From NCBI GenBank assembly GCA_008729055.1, contig SDUX01000005.1:186001-250000 (forward strand): 64,000 nt of DNA, written 5' to 3'. Position 1 is the stretch's first letter. The number at the start of each line of letters is the position of its first letter. Under the pieces are notes generated by a model. The model was not told the DNA's origin. It was given only the letters and a program-made list of their open reading frames with translations, and made no database searches. Shown here in pieces: positions 21,763 to 32,400 of the stretch. The position numbers and the translations under genes were made by a program. Origin of the DNA: Pyropia haitanensis (Eukaryota; Rhodophyta; Bangiophyceae; Bangiales; Bangiaceae).

Positions 21763-22627
21763 TGTAAGGATATGCCGTCTTAAATCCCCAAGACTGGAGC
21801 CTAGAGGATAACGACTGGGGCCTTTCCTTCCCTGTCCTTCTCAGCCAACTCCTTTCAAGACGCATCAACTCCAAAGTAATCTGGGGCATGCCGCGGTGTC
21901 CGTCCGATAATGTACTACTAACGGACGGTCAGCACGGGAGCCGCGGATTGACTAACCGTCACTACCCTGACTCATCTGCCGACGGGTACAGTCTCCAACG
22001 GATCAACGGACTAACGGACCAAAAGACGAGCCATATCTCTGACGCGTCAGCAAGCCGGAACAATCTCCCCGTGGACCAATGGGAGCGACAGGACTTGCTG
22101 ACCCACGGGAGATATTCGACCCGAAGACTGGCGTCTGCTTACACGCCTCTGAGGCTCTTCGGGTCAAATGGCGCGTGACGCCAGCCGCGCGGCGCTACGA
22201 GCGCCGCACACCGTCCCCCCCCCCGTTTGGGGCTCTCTGGTGGGGCGCCTTGGGGCGCACACGCCCACCCTTGCTTTGTTCTGAGAGCCCATGCTTTGTT
22301 TTGAGAGCTTTGGTGCCGTCCACCGGCACGACGGGCAATCGCATGCTTTGGGGCACCCTGGGTGCCCCCCTGGGGGTATATAATGCGTGAGTGTGGGCGC
22401 CACCGGGAGAGACCTCGGGGGAACAACCACAGACAGAGACACAAAGACCTCCTGTACCTTCGACCCCCTCGACCCTCACCGACGTCACGCCCATCCTCTT
22501 CCCCACCCCCATCACCGTCATCCCACCCGTCACCTTCCCCGCGCCCGGCATCCTCATTGGCTTGCACGGGTTGCTGACGCCGGCACCAGTACGTTGAGGG
22601 CTGCCCGTGTGTGGGTGGTGCCTCACA
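21763..22627 (+). repeat. 3' LTR of LTR-A
   Basis: 865 bp, same length as the 5' LTR with about nine substitutions. Followed by the target duplication CGTAG. Confidence 0.95.
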
Positions 22628-22632
22628 CGTAG

Positions 22633-23056
22633 CCACCACAGATACCGCCGCGTGGTCTGTTGACAGGCGCTCTCAGCGCTGTTCGTAGCGCATTGCGCGT
22701 GGTCAACGTAGTGATCGGTGGGCCAGACCCGCAGCGTGACATGACAATGGTACGCGAGGGCTCTCAGGTCGCGATAAATAGCTCTCCACAACTTCTTCTC
22801 AGGTATACTGGCGACCGTGACATGTCCGCACACCGCCTCGCAGAGGCGTCGTGGAGGGGGGTTCAGGAGCATACTGGTCAGACGACGTATCCCCAATTGG
22901 AAGAATGGCCTCTGAGAGGGTCTAGTACACGCCGTTCTCGAGGTACGCGTCCGCGAAGTTTTGTACTGCGCCTTTTTTAGACCATTTCAGCCCAATCTGG
23001 GGTGCTGTGTGGTACCAACCACGAGTATCCCCCAGTATACCCCAGTAACAGTGGTA
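22633..23056 (+). repeat. Duplicated segment, part Y, copy 1
   Basis: Continues part X once LTR-A is removed; matches 57504-57930 at roughly 95 percent. Ends with the TA target of pogo-1. A minus-strand frame is open in both copies, but most differences change the amino acid, so it is not under selection. Confidence 0.88.
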
Positions 23057-23077
23057 CAGTCATTATTCGGTTATATG
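23057..23077 (+). repeat. Left terminal inverted repeat of pogo-1
   Basis: CAGTCATTATTCGGTTATAT plus G; the inverted partner is at 25382-25402. Confidence 0.9.
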
Positions 23078-23083
23078 CGGCTC

Positions 23084-23108
23084 GATTATGTGACAGGGCC
23101 ACATAATC
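23084..23108 (+). repeat. Subterminal hairpin of pogo-1
   Basis: Perfect 9-bp inverted repeat GATTATGTG / CACATAATC with a 7-base loop, seven bases inside the left TIR. Possibly a transposase-binding site; not present near the pogo-2 left end. Confidence 0.6.
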
Positions 23109-23548
23109 AAGCTTCCTCGCCCGAGGGCGATTCCTGTTTTCCAGAGAGTTGCTCCATAATTTTGTGCGTTGCGCAGGACTGACCGTGGGTGCGCCTCACC
23201 GATTCGGCTCATCCCTCTCGCAGACGCAGCCACCGACCAACACCATCCGGTCTCGCGACCACGCGCTTCCTGGCGATTAGAACGACGGCGCTTCATGTTG
23301 GCCGACCCCGCAGCCAGTATTCCCTGTCTACACTTTCGACCTCCGTTATTGGCTGCTCGCGCCACTGCCGACGCCCGGGCGCGATCGCCCGGTTTGTGGC
23401 CGCATCCGCGGCCACAGATACTTGCTTTACGGCCAACCGCACACGCCGCCTCCACTCCTTTCCTCCGTGGCTATCGATGCCATCCCTTCCCCCCTGTCGG
23501 TGGTTCCGTGGCAGCAACTATGCACTGTTACAAGACTCTGGCGGAAGC

Positions 23549-25162
23549 ATGGGTCTGTCGACTGCGGTTGATGCCGCGACGGCCGCGGCCGAGGCCACTC
23601 TGGCCCAACGAAATCCTGCGGCGGCGGCGGATCTAACTGGAAATATCCGAGCGGCAGCCCGAGCCGCTGGCGTCGCAGCCAACGTCGTTCTTGCATTGCC
23701 GGCACGGACCCGGCAGGGGACGACGGAGCGCCGGCAGAGGACCAGCATGAGTCTAGCTACCAAACTTCAAGTCATCACGTGGAAAGAGCAGGGGAGATCG
23801 TGGGAATGGATGGAGCACCAGCTGAACGACGCGTACGGCAGGTCGACTCTACGCAGCGCCTACCGCAACCGGGCCACAGTGCGAGCGCGGCTGGCCGCTG
23901 GCACTCCCGATACCGTGCGGTCCTCAAAGCGTAGCTCTTTTCCCGATGTGGACTCGAGACTGTACGAGTGGTTCCTCTCCGTTCGCACCCACGGACGCAA
24001 GCGCGTGCCGCTATCGCTGGGGGTGCTCCGGGCGAAGGCTGAGCAGATTGCGACATCTCTGGGCATCTCCGCTTTTTGTGCGTCCAACGGGTTTCTCAAG
24101 AATTGGGCCCGTCGTCACAACCTAGTCAACGTAGCGCTTCACGGGTCTGGTGCGTCCGCGAACGTCCAAGAGGCAGCCGCCCGGATGGCCGACATCCGAC
24201 GTCAACTGGCGGGCGTGGACCCGGATTTGATTTACAACGTCGATGAAACCGGGCTTCTTTACCGCTGTCTACCGTCCCGGTCCTACGTGCCGTCAGCTGA
24301 CCGGCGCCAGGCGAGAGGCAGCAAAGTCATGCACTCAAAGAACCGCGTGACGCTCACTCTATGCTGCAACGCGAACGGCTCTCACAAGCTGCCAATAACT
24401 ATGATTGGCAAAGCTGTGCAGCCGCTGTGCTTCAATGGGGCGGGCAACCGGTGCCCACTGCCGTACTTTTCCCAAAAGTCAGCATGGACGGACGGGAAGA
24501 TCTTCAAACGGTGGTTCTTTGAGGTCTTCGTGCCTTTCTTGCGGTTTCGTACGGCCAGCCACGTGTTCCTTATCCTAGAAAACCTCAGCTGTCACGCCGA
24601 GATTCAACAACCACAAGTAACTGTGATTGAGCTAGCACCAAACACGACGGCTGTGTACCAACCGCTGGACAAGGGGGCAATCGCCCAGGTGAAGCGTCGT
24701 TACAAGACGCGGATGCTTCAACGTGCTGTCAACAATTTAGGCACGGTGATTACTTCTGGTGCTCCAGCCCCACGAGTGCCGCGCGGCGGGGGCCTCGACC
24801 AAGGAGGGCAAGCGCACTGGAAAGACGCCGCCAAGATTATCGCTGAAGAGTGGGAGAAGGTCACTCCGGTGCAGCTGGCTAACTGCTGGCTCTCTGCAGA
24901 GGTCTTGCCGGACGAGGCAACCGCTGAAGTGCGCCGGCAGCTGCACGGGGTCGTATCTGTGGCGGATAACGTCCACACTGACGTTTCTGAGGTGGTAGCT
25001 TTGATGGCTAACAGCCGCTTGTGGGACGATTTTGAGGGTGTGTCTGACAGTGAGCGCTCCGTTGCTGTTGAGCAGTGGTTTGCTGCGGAGGATGAAGTGG
25101 AGGCGTTGGATGAGACGGTCGACATGGCGCTGAGAGAGGAGGAGGACGAGTGCGAAGAGTAG
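23549..25162 (+). CDS. pogo-1 transposase (CENP-B/Tigger type)
   Basis: 537 residues from the ATG at 23549; an in-frame ATG at 23477 is an alternative and the frame is open from 23189. Order: N-terminal helix-turn-helix region (SLATKLQVITWKEQGRSWEW), CENP-B-type second DNA-binding domain (about 23950-24130, FLKNWARRHNLVNVALHG), then the DDE_1 catalytic domain with YNVDETGL, LILENLSCH and YQPLDKGAI. Acidic C-terminus (REEEDECEE). The spacing between the second and third acidic residues is 29, as in Tigger-like DD29D enzymes. The second catalytic residue is Glu instead of Asp; pogo-2 keeps Asp. This copy may be catalytically dead. The C-terminal phrase RSVAVEQWFAAEDE helps recognise the split pogo-2 gene. 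Confidence 0.9.
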   Translation: MGLSTAVDAATAAAEATLAQRNPAAAADLTGNIRAAARAAGVAANVVLALPARTRQGTTERRQRTSMSLATKLQVITWKEQGRSWEWMEHQLNDAYGRSTLRSAYRNRATVRARLAAGTPDTVRSSKRSSFPDVDSRLYEWFLSVRTHGRKRVPLSLGVLRAKAEQIATSLGISAFCASNGFLKNWARRHNLVNVALHGSGASANVQEAAARMADIRRQLAGVDPDLIYNVDETGLLYRCLPSRSYVPSADRRQARGSKVMHSKNRVTLTLCCNANGSHKLPITMIGKAVQPLCFNGAGNRCPLPYFSQKSAWTDGKIFKRWFFEVFVPFLRFRTASHVFLILENLSCHAEIQQPQVTVIELAPNTTAVYQPLDKGAIAQVKRRYKTRMLQRAVNNLGTVITSGAPAPRVPRGGGLDQGGQAHWKDAAKIIAEEWEKVTPVQLANCWLSAEVLPDEATAEVRRQLHGVVSVADNVHTDVSEVVALMANSRLWDDFEGVSDSERSVAVEQWFAAEDEVEALDETVDMALREEEDECEE

Positions 25163-25381
25163 ATGCCGTCGTGCTATTATGGTTTCGATTGGTCGTGCGT
25201 CGGAAGCAACTTGAGCGCCTGACTGGTGCGCCCTGCTCGCCTCACCCGATGACGCGGATTTCTTGCGAGTGTGTAATTTGATCGGTCGACACTGCTGCGA
25301 CGCCCGGCGGTGTTTGTCAGTCCACGCCCTCGTTGCGAATCCGCTGTAAATGATATTCCGATTTAACCCCTAGCACCCCTT

Positions 25382-25402
25382 CATATAGTCGAATAATGAC
25401 TG
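25382..25402 (-). repeat. Right terminal inverted repeat of pogo-1
   Basis: On the minus strand begins CAGTCATTATTCGACTATAT; followed by the TA duplication. Confidence 0.9.
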
Positions 25403-25404
25403 TA

Positions 25405-25694
25405 CGTTTTCGCGACGATACGGGGCACTCATGAAGTTCAGTATTAAGTGTGAATCGAGCGACGACGACGGTGACGACGACGGTATTCTCGAATCGCGAG
25501 ATCGCAAAATCAAATGGACGAGCGGAGTTGACCAGCGAAGAGTGTGCACCCCCAATTGGATTGAGATTGCCAAAGCTGAATTGAGTGAAAAGCGACCATT
25601 TCAGATCCCCACCGCCCGGCGGTGTGTGGCTGTCGCGACCCTCTCCCACCGCCGCAGCCACCCCTCCGCCCCGGCTACCGCGTACAGCCACGCT
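25405..25694 (+). repeat. Duplicated segment, part Z, copy 1
   Basis: 290 bases, same length as 57931-58220. Its right half is a diverged unit of the 135-bp repeat found at 36726. Ends with ACGCT (25690-25694), the left target duplication of LTR-B. Confidence 0.9.
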
Positions 25695-25894
25695 TGTGGC
25701 AAGTCGGGTGTCCACAGGGTACCGTAGTCAGGGGGGAGGGTTGACGCACAAACCCGTAACCGCAGTGCCAAGACTATGGCAAGTAAGCGGGACAAAGAAG
25801 GATACGTTTAGACCTGACGAGCAGGGAGGAGCGGGGCGAGAACGCCGTCGCGTGCCCAGAAGAGGCACGCGCGCGCCCGCCGCAACCCTCGATC

Positions 25895-25926
25895 GGACAG
25901 GTCGACCGGGCAGGGTCGACCTGTCC
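25895..25926. repeat. 13-bp perfect hairpin in LTR-B LTR
   Basis: GGACAGGTCGACC and its exact inverse GGTCGACCTGTCC with a 6-base loop. Repeated in the other LTR at 36282-36313. Confidence 0.85.
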
Positions 25927-26005
25927 TAAGAAATAGAAGCGAAATCCCTCCAAGACGATAATTGCATGCGAAATTGGTGAGTACCCCCCGAAAGGGCGTA
26001 CCACA

Positions 26006-26028
26006 ATCGATAGGTCGATCCTATCGAT
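26006..26028. repeat. 9-bp perfect hairpin in LTR-B LTR
   Basis: ATCGATAGG / CCTATCGAT with a 5-base loop. Repeated at 36393-36415. Confidence 0.85.
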
Positions 26029-26093
26029 CGTCACAGGGAGTACTCGATCCAGCTCCCGCGGCCGTCCTCCCCCGGCCCGGGAGCTGTCCCTCA

Positions 26094-26129
26094 GATCGAA
26101 GGATCGCCCGCCGGCGCACGCCTTCGATC
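26094..26129. repeat. 9-bp perfect hairpin in LTR-B LTR (18-base loop)
   Basis: GATCGAAGG / CCTTCGATC. Just before it, AGCTCCCG (26051-26058) pairs with CGGGAGCT (26078-26085). Repeated at 36481-36516. Confidence 0.8.
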
Positions 26130-26324
26130 CAATCACAAGCGACCTAGGGGGGGGGGGCTAGCCCCACCCGTGACGCGACCGTTCGGGCCCGGTGCGCCGC
26201 CCGACCCTTTTACAGGGGTCGGGGAGAGGGGTTGCAACGACGCCCTCGGCGGGTGTGGCCGCCCGTGGGGCTGCGGCGCGTGCCGTCCACTTAGCCGTGG
26301 ACGGCCCCTGCGCGCCCCCCAGGC

Positions 26325-26331
26325 GTATATA
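26325..26331 (+). promoter_or_regulatory. Candidate TATA box for the plus-strand gene of LTR-B
   Basis: TATATAT, the only A/T island at the LTR edge, about 75 bases before the ATG at 26406. TATATA reads the same on both strands, so it could direct transcription outward into the antisense gene. Inference; no transcript data. Confidence 0.4.
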
Positions 26332-26405
26332 TGCCACATACCCCCCGTGTTAGCTTGTCGCCGTCCCTCGGCGACCAAGTTGCTTCGTCCGTCGTGAGAC
26401 GGACG

Positions 26406-29362
26406 ATGCCGGTACCGCATCGGTGGCGCAGCGGCATGGCGGGGGAGATCGTCTTCCGCCCCTTGTCGGAGTGGGTGCCCCGACCGGGGTTCATGTCGCC
26501 GGCGTTCATCAACGCGGAGCTGCTGCGCGTGGCCCGCGAGCATCATCGTGCGTGCCTCCGCCGTGTGGCCGAGGCCGGGTGGGCGCTCCCGGACCGGTTC
26601 GTCGACGTGACGATTTCGGGTCACGTCGCCACGTACGACAGCGTGCGCCTGCATGACGTGCACGGCATTCCGTCCACGGGGCAGCCGGGCGTGCAGGCGG
26701 TCACATTCGTGGCGTTGGCGTTTGCCAACGAGGTGCTCCGTCAAGAGACGCGCGAGGAGGGGCTGCAGCCGTGGGTGCGCAACCTCTTCCTCGTAGCGTG
26801 CAAGCACTACGAGCGGCAGCACTCCTCCCCGGTGCACGCGGCCGCGCTGGCGTTCGACCGCATGCGGCGGGAGTGGCCTCGGGCCCGCTTCGTAGAGGGG
26901 GATCTCTACGAGGGGTTCGACATGATGTACACCCCGACATCCGCCACGCGGGCCGCCCTCGTCGGGTTGAGTGCCCTCCTACAACACCACGCCACGGTGT
27001 CGTACTCGGAGAGCTGCCCGGTCGACATGGACATGTCGGTGCGCGGCGGGGGCTACCTAGCCGGCCGCCGCCGTCCGTCCAGCGTCATCAGCCGTCGCCA
27101 AGTGGCGGCGACGGCCTGCGGGTTCCTCTGCCCCTTGTGGGCTGGGTGGTTAGACGCCACCCGACCCGCGGCGGCTGAGGAACTCGTGCCCCTGCCCGAG
27201 TTGTTCGTGGACGCGGGCTTGAGCTCCCCTCCGGCCATGCCCTTGTTGGCGGAGTACGTGTACTCCTACCTCGAGGACGCAAGCCACGTCGCGTGGACCA
27301 TAGTGTCCACGGAGATGGTGCTCGACTACGCCGCCGTCTGGTTCCAAGCCCTCCGGGAGCGGGGAGTGCTGGTGCGCTTGAAGCGCACCCTGCTTGAGCA
27401 CTTCTCCCGGTTGCCGTTGGACGATCTCCAAGAGGGGTCACCTCCTGGGTCCGCCTTGGCCTTCGGTCGGTGCGTCACGGGGGCCTTGGCGTTCCCCTGG
27501 TCGCACGTCACCGCGTGGGTGGACGTTGGGGGAGTGGGGGACGCCGCCCGGGAGGTGCTGGTCCAGTACACGCCGGACCAGGAGTACGGGTTCGCGGCCC
27601 TGGAATCCCTCCCGGGCTTCCCCAAGGCCGACGAGTTGGAAGGCGACGGTCCCCTACGTCGCCCGGACCTCAACGCGTCAGGGGGCGCGGAGGCGCCCAT
27701 CGACGTGGATGGCGGCGACGCCCCCCCTTCGGCGGGTGCGAAGGAAACGGGTGGCCCGACGTCGGCGCGGGCGCCGACGACGAGGTTCGCGCACTCCTTG
27801 AGCATCTCCCGTGGTCGGCGACAAGAGGCGTTGCGCGAAAGCGCGATGCGGGCGGAGGAGCGGTTGGAGGCGGCAAGGGCGGCGGAGCAGGAGGAGCGGG
27901 ACGGCGGCAGCGCGCGCGCGCTGCCAACCGCGCAGCGCAGGCAGCGGCCCGCGCACGCGCCCAGCGTGGGTCGTCCGCGGGTCCCTCTCGCGACGCCGCC
28001 GCAGGTCGGCGGGACGCCGACCGGCTTAACGCGGGCCGCTTCGGTCGGCGGCCGGCATCCGTGCCTCCTTCCCCCCGTCGGGAGGATCCACTTGGGGGGC
28101 CCATCGGGGCCGGGGCGGCGGCGGGCCCATCGCCCGGGCCGAGGGCGGGCGGGCCTACCGCCGCGTCACCGTCAGGGGCCGCGGGCGTCCCGGTAGCGGA
28201 CGCGGATCGTCGTCGACAAGACGACGATGCGGCGGCGCATGCTGCGGCGGCTCAGGCGGCTGCTGCGGCGGCGGCCGCCGAGAAGGCGGCCGAGGCAGCG
28301 GCAGCGGAGCACGCCTCCGAGGCTGCCAGCGCGGCCCGCGAGCGCGCTACGGCGTTCGCGGCGCAGCAAGAGGCGGCGGCGGAGGCACAACGTCGTTGGG
28401 CCACCAGCGGGGACGAAAACGCCCCGGGGTCTTCCCGGCACAAAGGGTCCGCGCGTAGCCGCGGACGCGGTCGGGGCGGACGGGGTGGCGGCCGGGCGCC
28501 ACACACGTCGGGTCGGGGTCGGCCTCCCCCATCGGGCACGGCAGGGGGGCCGGGCGAGCGTCCTCCGGCTGGGGACGCTGCCGGGGCGGGGGACTTTGGC
28601 AGCCCCGTCCGCGGGAAGAGGGGTCGCCGCGGCAACGCCTCGGGCCCGGGCGCTTCCGAGAGCCGCCGATCCCGTCCGCGCCGCCGGCACAGCCGTTCCG
28701 AGGACACGGCTAGCGCATGCCGCGGTCGACGTGAGCGGTCGCCGTCCCCGGCGACCCCGAGCCGTGCGCGGGGGCGATCTTCACGCCGCCGTCGTCATTC
28801 TCGCCGTCCCGGCCGACGGCAGGACGGGTCGGAGTCGACGGCGGAGACGCGGTCGACTCACCGACGGCGGCATTCGTCGTCGTCGTCGTCGCGCTCGGCG
28901 TCCCGGCGTCGGCGCGAGCGCGGGTCTCGCCACGCCTCGCGGTCGCTCTCTCCCACGGGGTCCCGGTATCGGTCGTGTACCCCGGAGGGGTACAGGGCTG
29001 GCCCCGGGAAGGTGCCGTTGGTCGCGTCGCCGGCGGACGAGTCGGCGTTCCGCCGACTCTTCCGCTCGGAGGACCTGCGCGAGTTGAAGCGCATGCACCT
29101 CCCGGCGCGTCTGATCAACCGTGCCTGGTGCGAGACGGTACGCGTGATGCAGCAGGCATTACGCTTGGAGGTGGACCGGCTGGATGGCGCCACCTTCGAG
29201 GTGGCGTCGCGGTCCCTGGCAGACGCCGCGCTGGACGCGGCGTCGCGGTCGTTGTTGTACGACCGGTTCCGCACCGCCTTGGATGAGGTGATGAATGACC
29301 CCGGCGAGGGGTCATCGGGCCGCTTCAACGTGGCTGACATCTGGGGCGAGGGGGGCGAGTAA
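26406..29362 (+). CDS. Antisense accessory gene of LTR-B: Ala-rich helix plus RS domain (one frame break)
   Basis: Runs opposite to gag-pol, from just inside the left LTR to 106 bases short of the pol stop. The first frame is open from 26331; I choose the ATG at 26406 (MPVPHRWRSGMAGEIVF), after the putative TATA box. Residues 1 to about 480 look globular with no family I recognise (landmarks VRLHDVHGIPSTGQPGVQA, LLAEYVYSYLEDASHVAW). The first frame runs on to 28196; the second, open to 29362, continues the same composition from about 27905, so I infer one frame change at the GC dinucleotide run near 27911 (or an intron). The rest has an Ala/Glu-rich helix (28230-28400), an Arg/Ser-rich stretch like SR splicing factors (about 28660-28980), and a helical C-terminus with LPARLINRAWCETVRV. 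About 985 residues in all. Antisense ORFs in this position are known from plant Tat-lineage elements; homology to them is not claimed. Nuclear RNA-binding or regulatory role is a guess from the RS domain. Confidence 0.7.
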
Positions 29363-29468
29363 AGGGTGTAGGAGGCTCCCGCGTGTCGGGTGCAGTTGGT
29401 GGGGAAGAAGGGGGAGGGGCTAGCCATATAGGGACGCCCAGGTACCCATGAATCGTCTTGTTACTCTG

Positions 29469-32400
29469 CTACTCGCCGGCATGATTTCGCTCAAAGCGAA
29501 ATACTATCGTGGTCCAGACCGGTGGGTGCTCAGCCACCCATAGGTCGGGACTCGCGAGCGAGCGGGGGAAGCACTCCAAGAGTAACTCCTCGTACTCGAA
29601 GCATCGGTTCATGAAGATACTGAACCATTCTTGCGCTTCCCACCGGGGAGCGAGGAGGGTGAGGGCCAATGGAGGGCCACTTGCCAGTCGCTCGGCAATC
29701 TCCGGGAGGAGCGAGGTCGGTGGGTTCGCCCACGCGTTGTGGGGCGTCCAGTCGTGACTCATTGAGTCACGCCACTCGGCCCCGGGCTTGCACTCCTTGG
29801 AGCCGAACCGCTCGAACCTCTTGTTCGCCCGAGTGGCGAACAAGTCGATGGTGTGAGGCCCGTGGAGCTTCTCCAACCGGTTCACGATTGCTCGGGGAGC
29901 CGTCCAGTCTGCCCGCTCCGGTATGTTACGGGGGAAGTTCGTGGGGAATGTACTGCGTAGGTAGTACAGGGGGATGACCTCGCCCACCTGCCCGCGCGGG
30001 TGGGTCCAGATGAGTCGCGCTTGGACGTGACCGTCGGGCGATTGGTGGAAGGCGATGATGGTTGGCACCCACCTGATGCTGGGGGTCACCGCGTTCACGC
30101 GGGCGTCCGGGTGTGGGAGGCCTTGGCTCTGCGACCTGAGTGTCATCTTAGTTGGTGACCACTCGTACCCCGGCACTTGCTTGTTCTGGTTCCGCAGGTA
30201 CCGCAGGACCAAGTGCTTCGGCAGGTCGCCGAGCGGCGTCCACACGTCGTCGTTGCTCTCGTACCCCCACCACCGCACCTTGGCTTGGTGCTCCTCATCG
30301 ACGCATCGTAACCCGACGAGCTTGTCGATGAGGTAGTCGTCCATCACGGATGGACGGTCGGACAAGTTCACCTTGTCCTTGAGCAGGGCATGAGGGGTGG
30401 CGTCGGCTTCGCCGGCTGCATCGGGTCGTGGGGCTGGCGTCGCTTGGTCCCACGACACTCTGCTCTCCTCGTCCCCCACCTGGACAACGAACGTCTTGTC
30501 GTCCAGGTCGACGACAAGGAACGGCCCGTTCGTGGGGCTGGACAACTTGTGCTCGCGTTGGTGTGCCTTCAGGTACACGTAGTCGCCGATCTTGACATCC
30601 TTGTTCCGGGTGGCAAGGTTCTTGTCGTACGTCTTCTTGTAGCGCTGCTGCGTCTTGCGCAGAGCCTCGGCCACCTTGGGTATGGTCTTGCGGAGCCGGG
30701 CCATGAAGGAGCGCTTGACCGACAAGGGCGAGCCGTCCTTGGTGGTGCCGTGTGCCTGGATAGACACACCGGGTGGCGGGCTGTGCACCGTGAGGTTCGG
30801 GATCCGTCTGGGGATGACCAGCTCGAACGGTGCCACGCCCGTCGATCGATGCGGCTGCGTGTTGTACGCGTACGTGAGGATGGGTAGGAGCTCATCCCAC
30901 CGTTGCGGGTTATCCGCAACGTAGTGCCGGAGCTGCTTGACGATGGTGCGGTTGTACCGCTCCACCTGCCCGTTTGTCTGCGGGTGGTACGGCGTCGACT
31001 CCCTTGTCTCAATGCCAAGGGTCCGGCACACGGCGATGAAGAACTTCGACATGAACTGGCTTCCTTGATCCGACAGGAGCACGTCGGGTGGCCCGTAGCT
31101 GGCCACCCATACCTCGACCAACGCCGAGGCCACCGTGACAGCGGTCACCTTCTTCAGGGCGACGCAACGGACGACCTTGGAGAAGCGGTCGGTGAATGCC
31201 AACACGTACTTGTTGCGCGTCAACGAGACAGGCAGCGGCCCGAGGATGTCGACGTTGACTTCCGTCAACGGCTCGGTCGCCGGGAACAGCCTCATTGGCG
31301 CCGTGTGGCGTCGCAATGCAAGCCGGCTCTGTGCACATGCGGCGCACCGCGTGACCACTCCGTAGGCGTCGGTGGCCATCGACGGCCAGTAGAACCGGCG
31401 CCGCATGGAGTAGTACATCCGGTTCGATCCCGGATGTCCCTCCGTGGTCGGGAAGTGGGCCAAGTGGAGCAACCTCGCCCGATGCTTGTGCGGGACCACA
31501 AGCTGGTCCGCGTCGAGGCCCTCTCGGTAGAGCGCGCCGTCCTTCACCGAGAAGTTGGGGGCCTTGCCTGCGGCCATCTTCTTGCGGATGACCTTGCACA
31601 AGGCGTCGGTCGCCTGGTCCGCTACTAGGTCCTCAAACGCGACCGGCGTCAGCCGTACCGCGTGGGTGTACCGCCCCCTCTGCAAGCTTCTGGCCGTCTC
31701 GGCCAGAGCCAAGCATGGGATCTCGTCGTCGAGATCCGAGTCGTCAAGGGCGCCGGTGCGCGTCCGTGACAAGAAGTCGGGTGCATGATGACTTGCACCA
31801 GGCTTGTACAAGACGTCGAAGGTGAACTCGGCCAAGCGGAGGCGCCATCGCATCAACCGGCTGCTTGGGTCGGTGGTATTGTAGATCCACCTTAGTGCCT
31901 GATGGTCCGTCCGCACCGTGAACTTGTTGCCGTCCAAGAAGTGCCGCAAGGTCAGCACTCCCCACACAAGTCCAAGGCATTCGCGTTCCGTCGTGCAGTA
32001 GTTCTGCTCGGCCGGCTTCAGCGTGCGGCTGTAGTAGCCCACCTGTTGCAGCTGGCCATCTTCTTGTTCTTGCAACAAGGCGCACCCGAGCTGGTCCGCG
32101 CACGCGTCGACGTCGACCACGAATCGACGGGTGGGGTGCGGGATGGTGAGCACCGGCGGTGTCACCAAGGCTTGTTTGAGGTCTTCAAACGCCGCGAGTT
32201 GTTCTGCCGTTGGTTCAGGAAGATCCGGGCCGACGTCGTTCTTGGTCAGCTCGGTTAATGGTCTCGCTCTTTTGGCGAAGTCCTTGACGAAGCGTCGGTA
32301 GACGTTGCAGGCACCGAAGAAGCTCTTCATATGGGTCTTCGTCTTGGGGAAGGTGGCCCGTTTGAGGGCCTCGGTGTTCTTGTTGTGCACCTTGAGTTGG

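Larger units (their letters stand above)
15254..22627 (+). mobile_element. LTR-A: complete Ty3/gypsy chromovirus, 7374 bp
   Basis: Full-length LTR retrotransposon with 865-bp LTRs (15254-16118 and 21763-22627) starting TGTAAGG and ending CCTCACA. Flanked by the 5-bp duplication CGTAG (15249-15253 and 22628-22632). The uninterrupted site is at 57499-57503 in copy 2. Order: LTR, zinc-finger ORF, gag, pol (protease, RT, RNase H, integrase, chromodomain), polypurine tract, LTR. LTRs differ at about nine positions by eye (near 99 percent identity), so the insertion is fairly recent. Confidence 0.97.
23057..25402 (+). mobile_element. pogo-1: complete pogo/Tigger-like DNA transposon, 2346 bp
   Basis: Terminal inverted repeats of about 21 bp starting CAGTCATTATTCG on both ends, with two mismatches, flanked by TA duplications (23055-23056, 25403-25404). 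The empty TA site is at 57929-57930 in copy 2. It encodes one transposase. Confidence 0.95.
25695..26338 (-). repeat. 3' LTR of LTR-B (left copy)
   Basis: 644 bp. It contains three perfect hairpins (25895-25926, 26006-26028, 26094-26129) and a further 8-bp inverted repeat. The TATATAT at the right edge lies at the very start of U3 in element sense and points into the plus-strand gene. Confidence 0.95.

Noticed and set aside
22195..22896. 233-codon minus ORF over part Y
   Set aside because: It runs into LTR-A and in copy 2 has different ends; substitutions are mainly non-synonymous.
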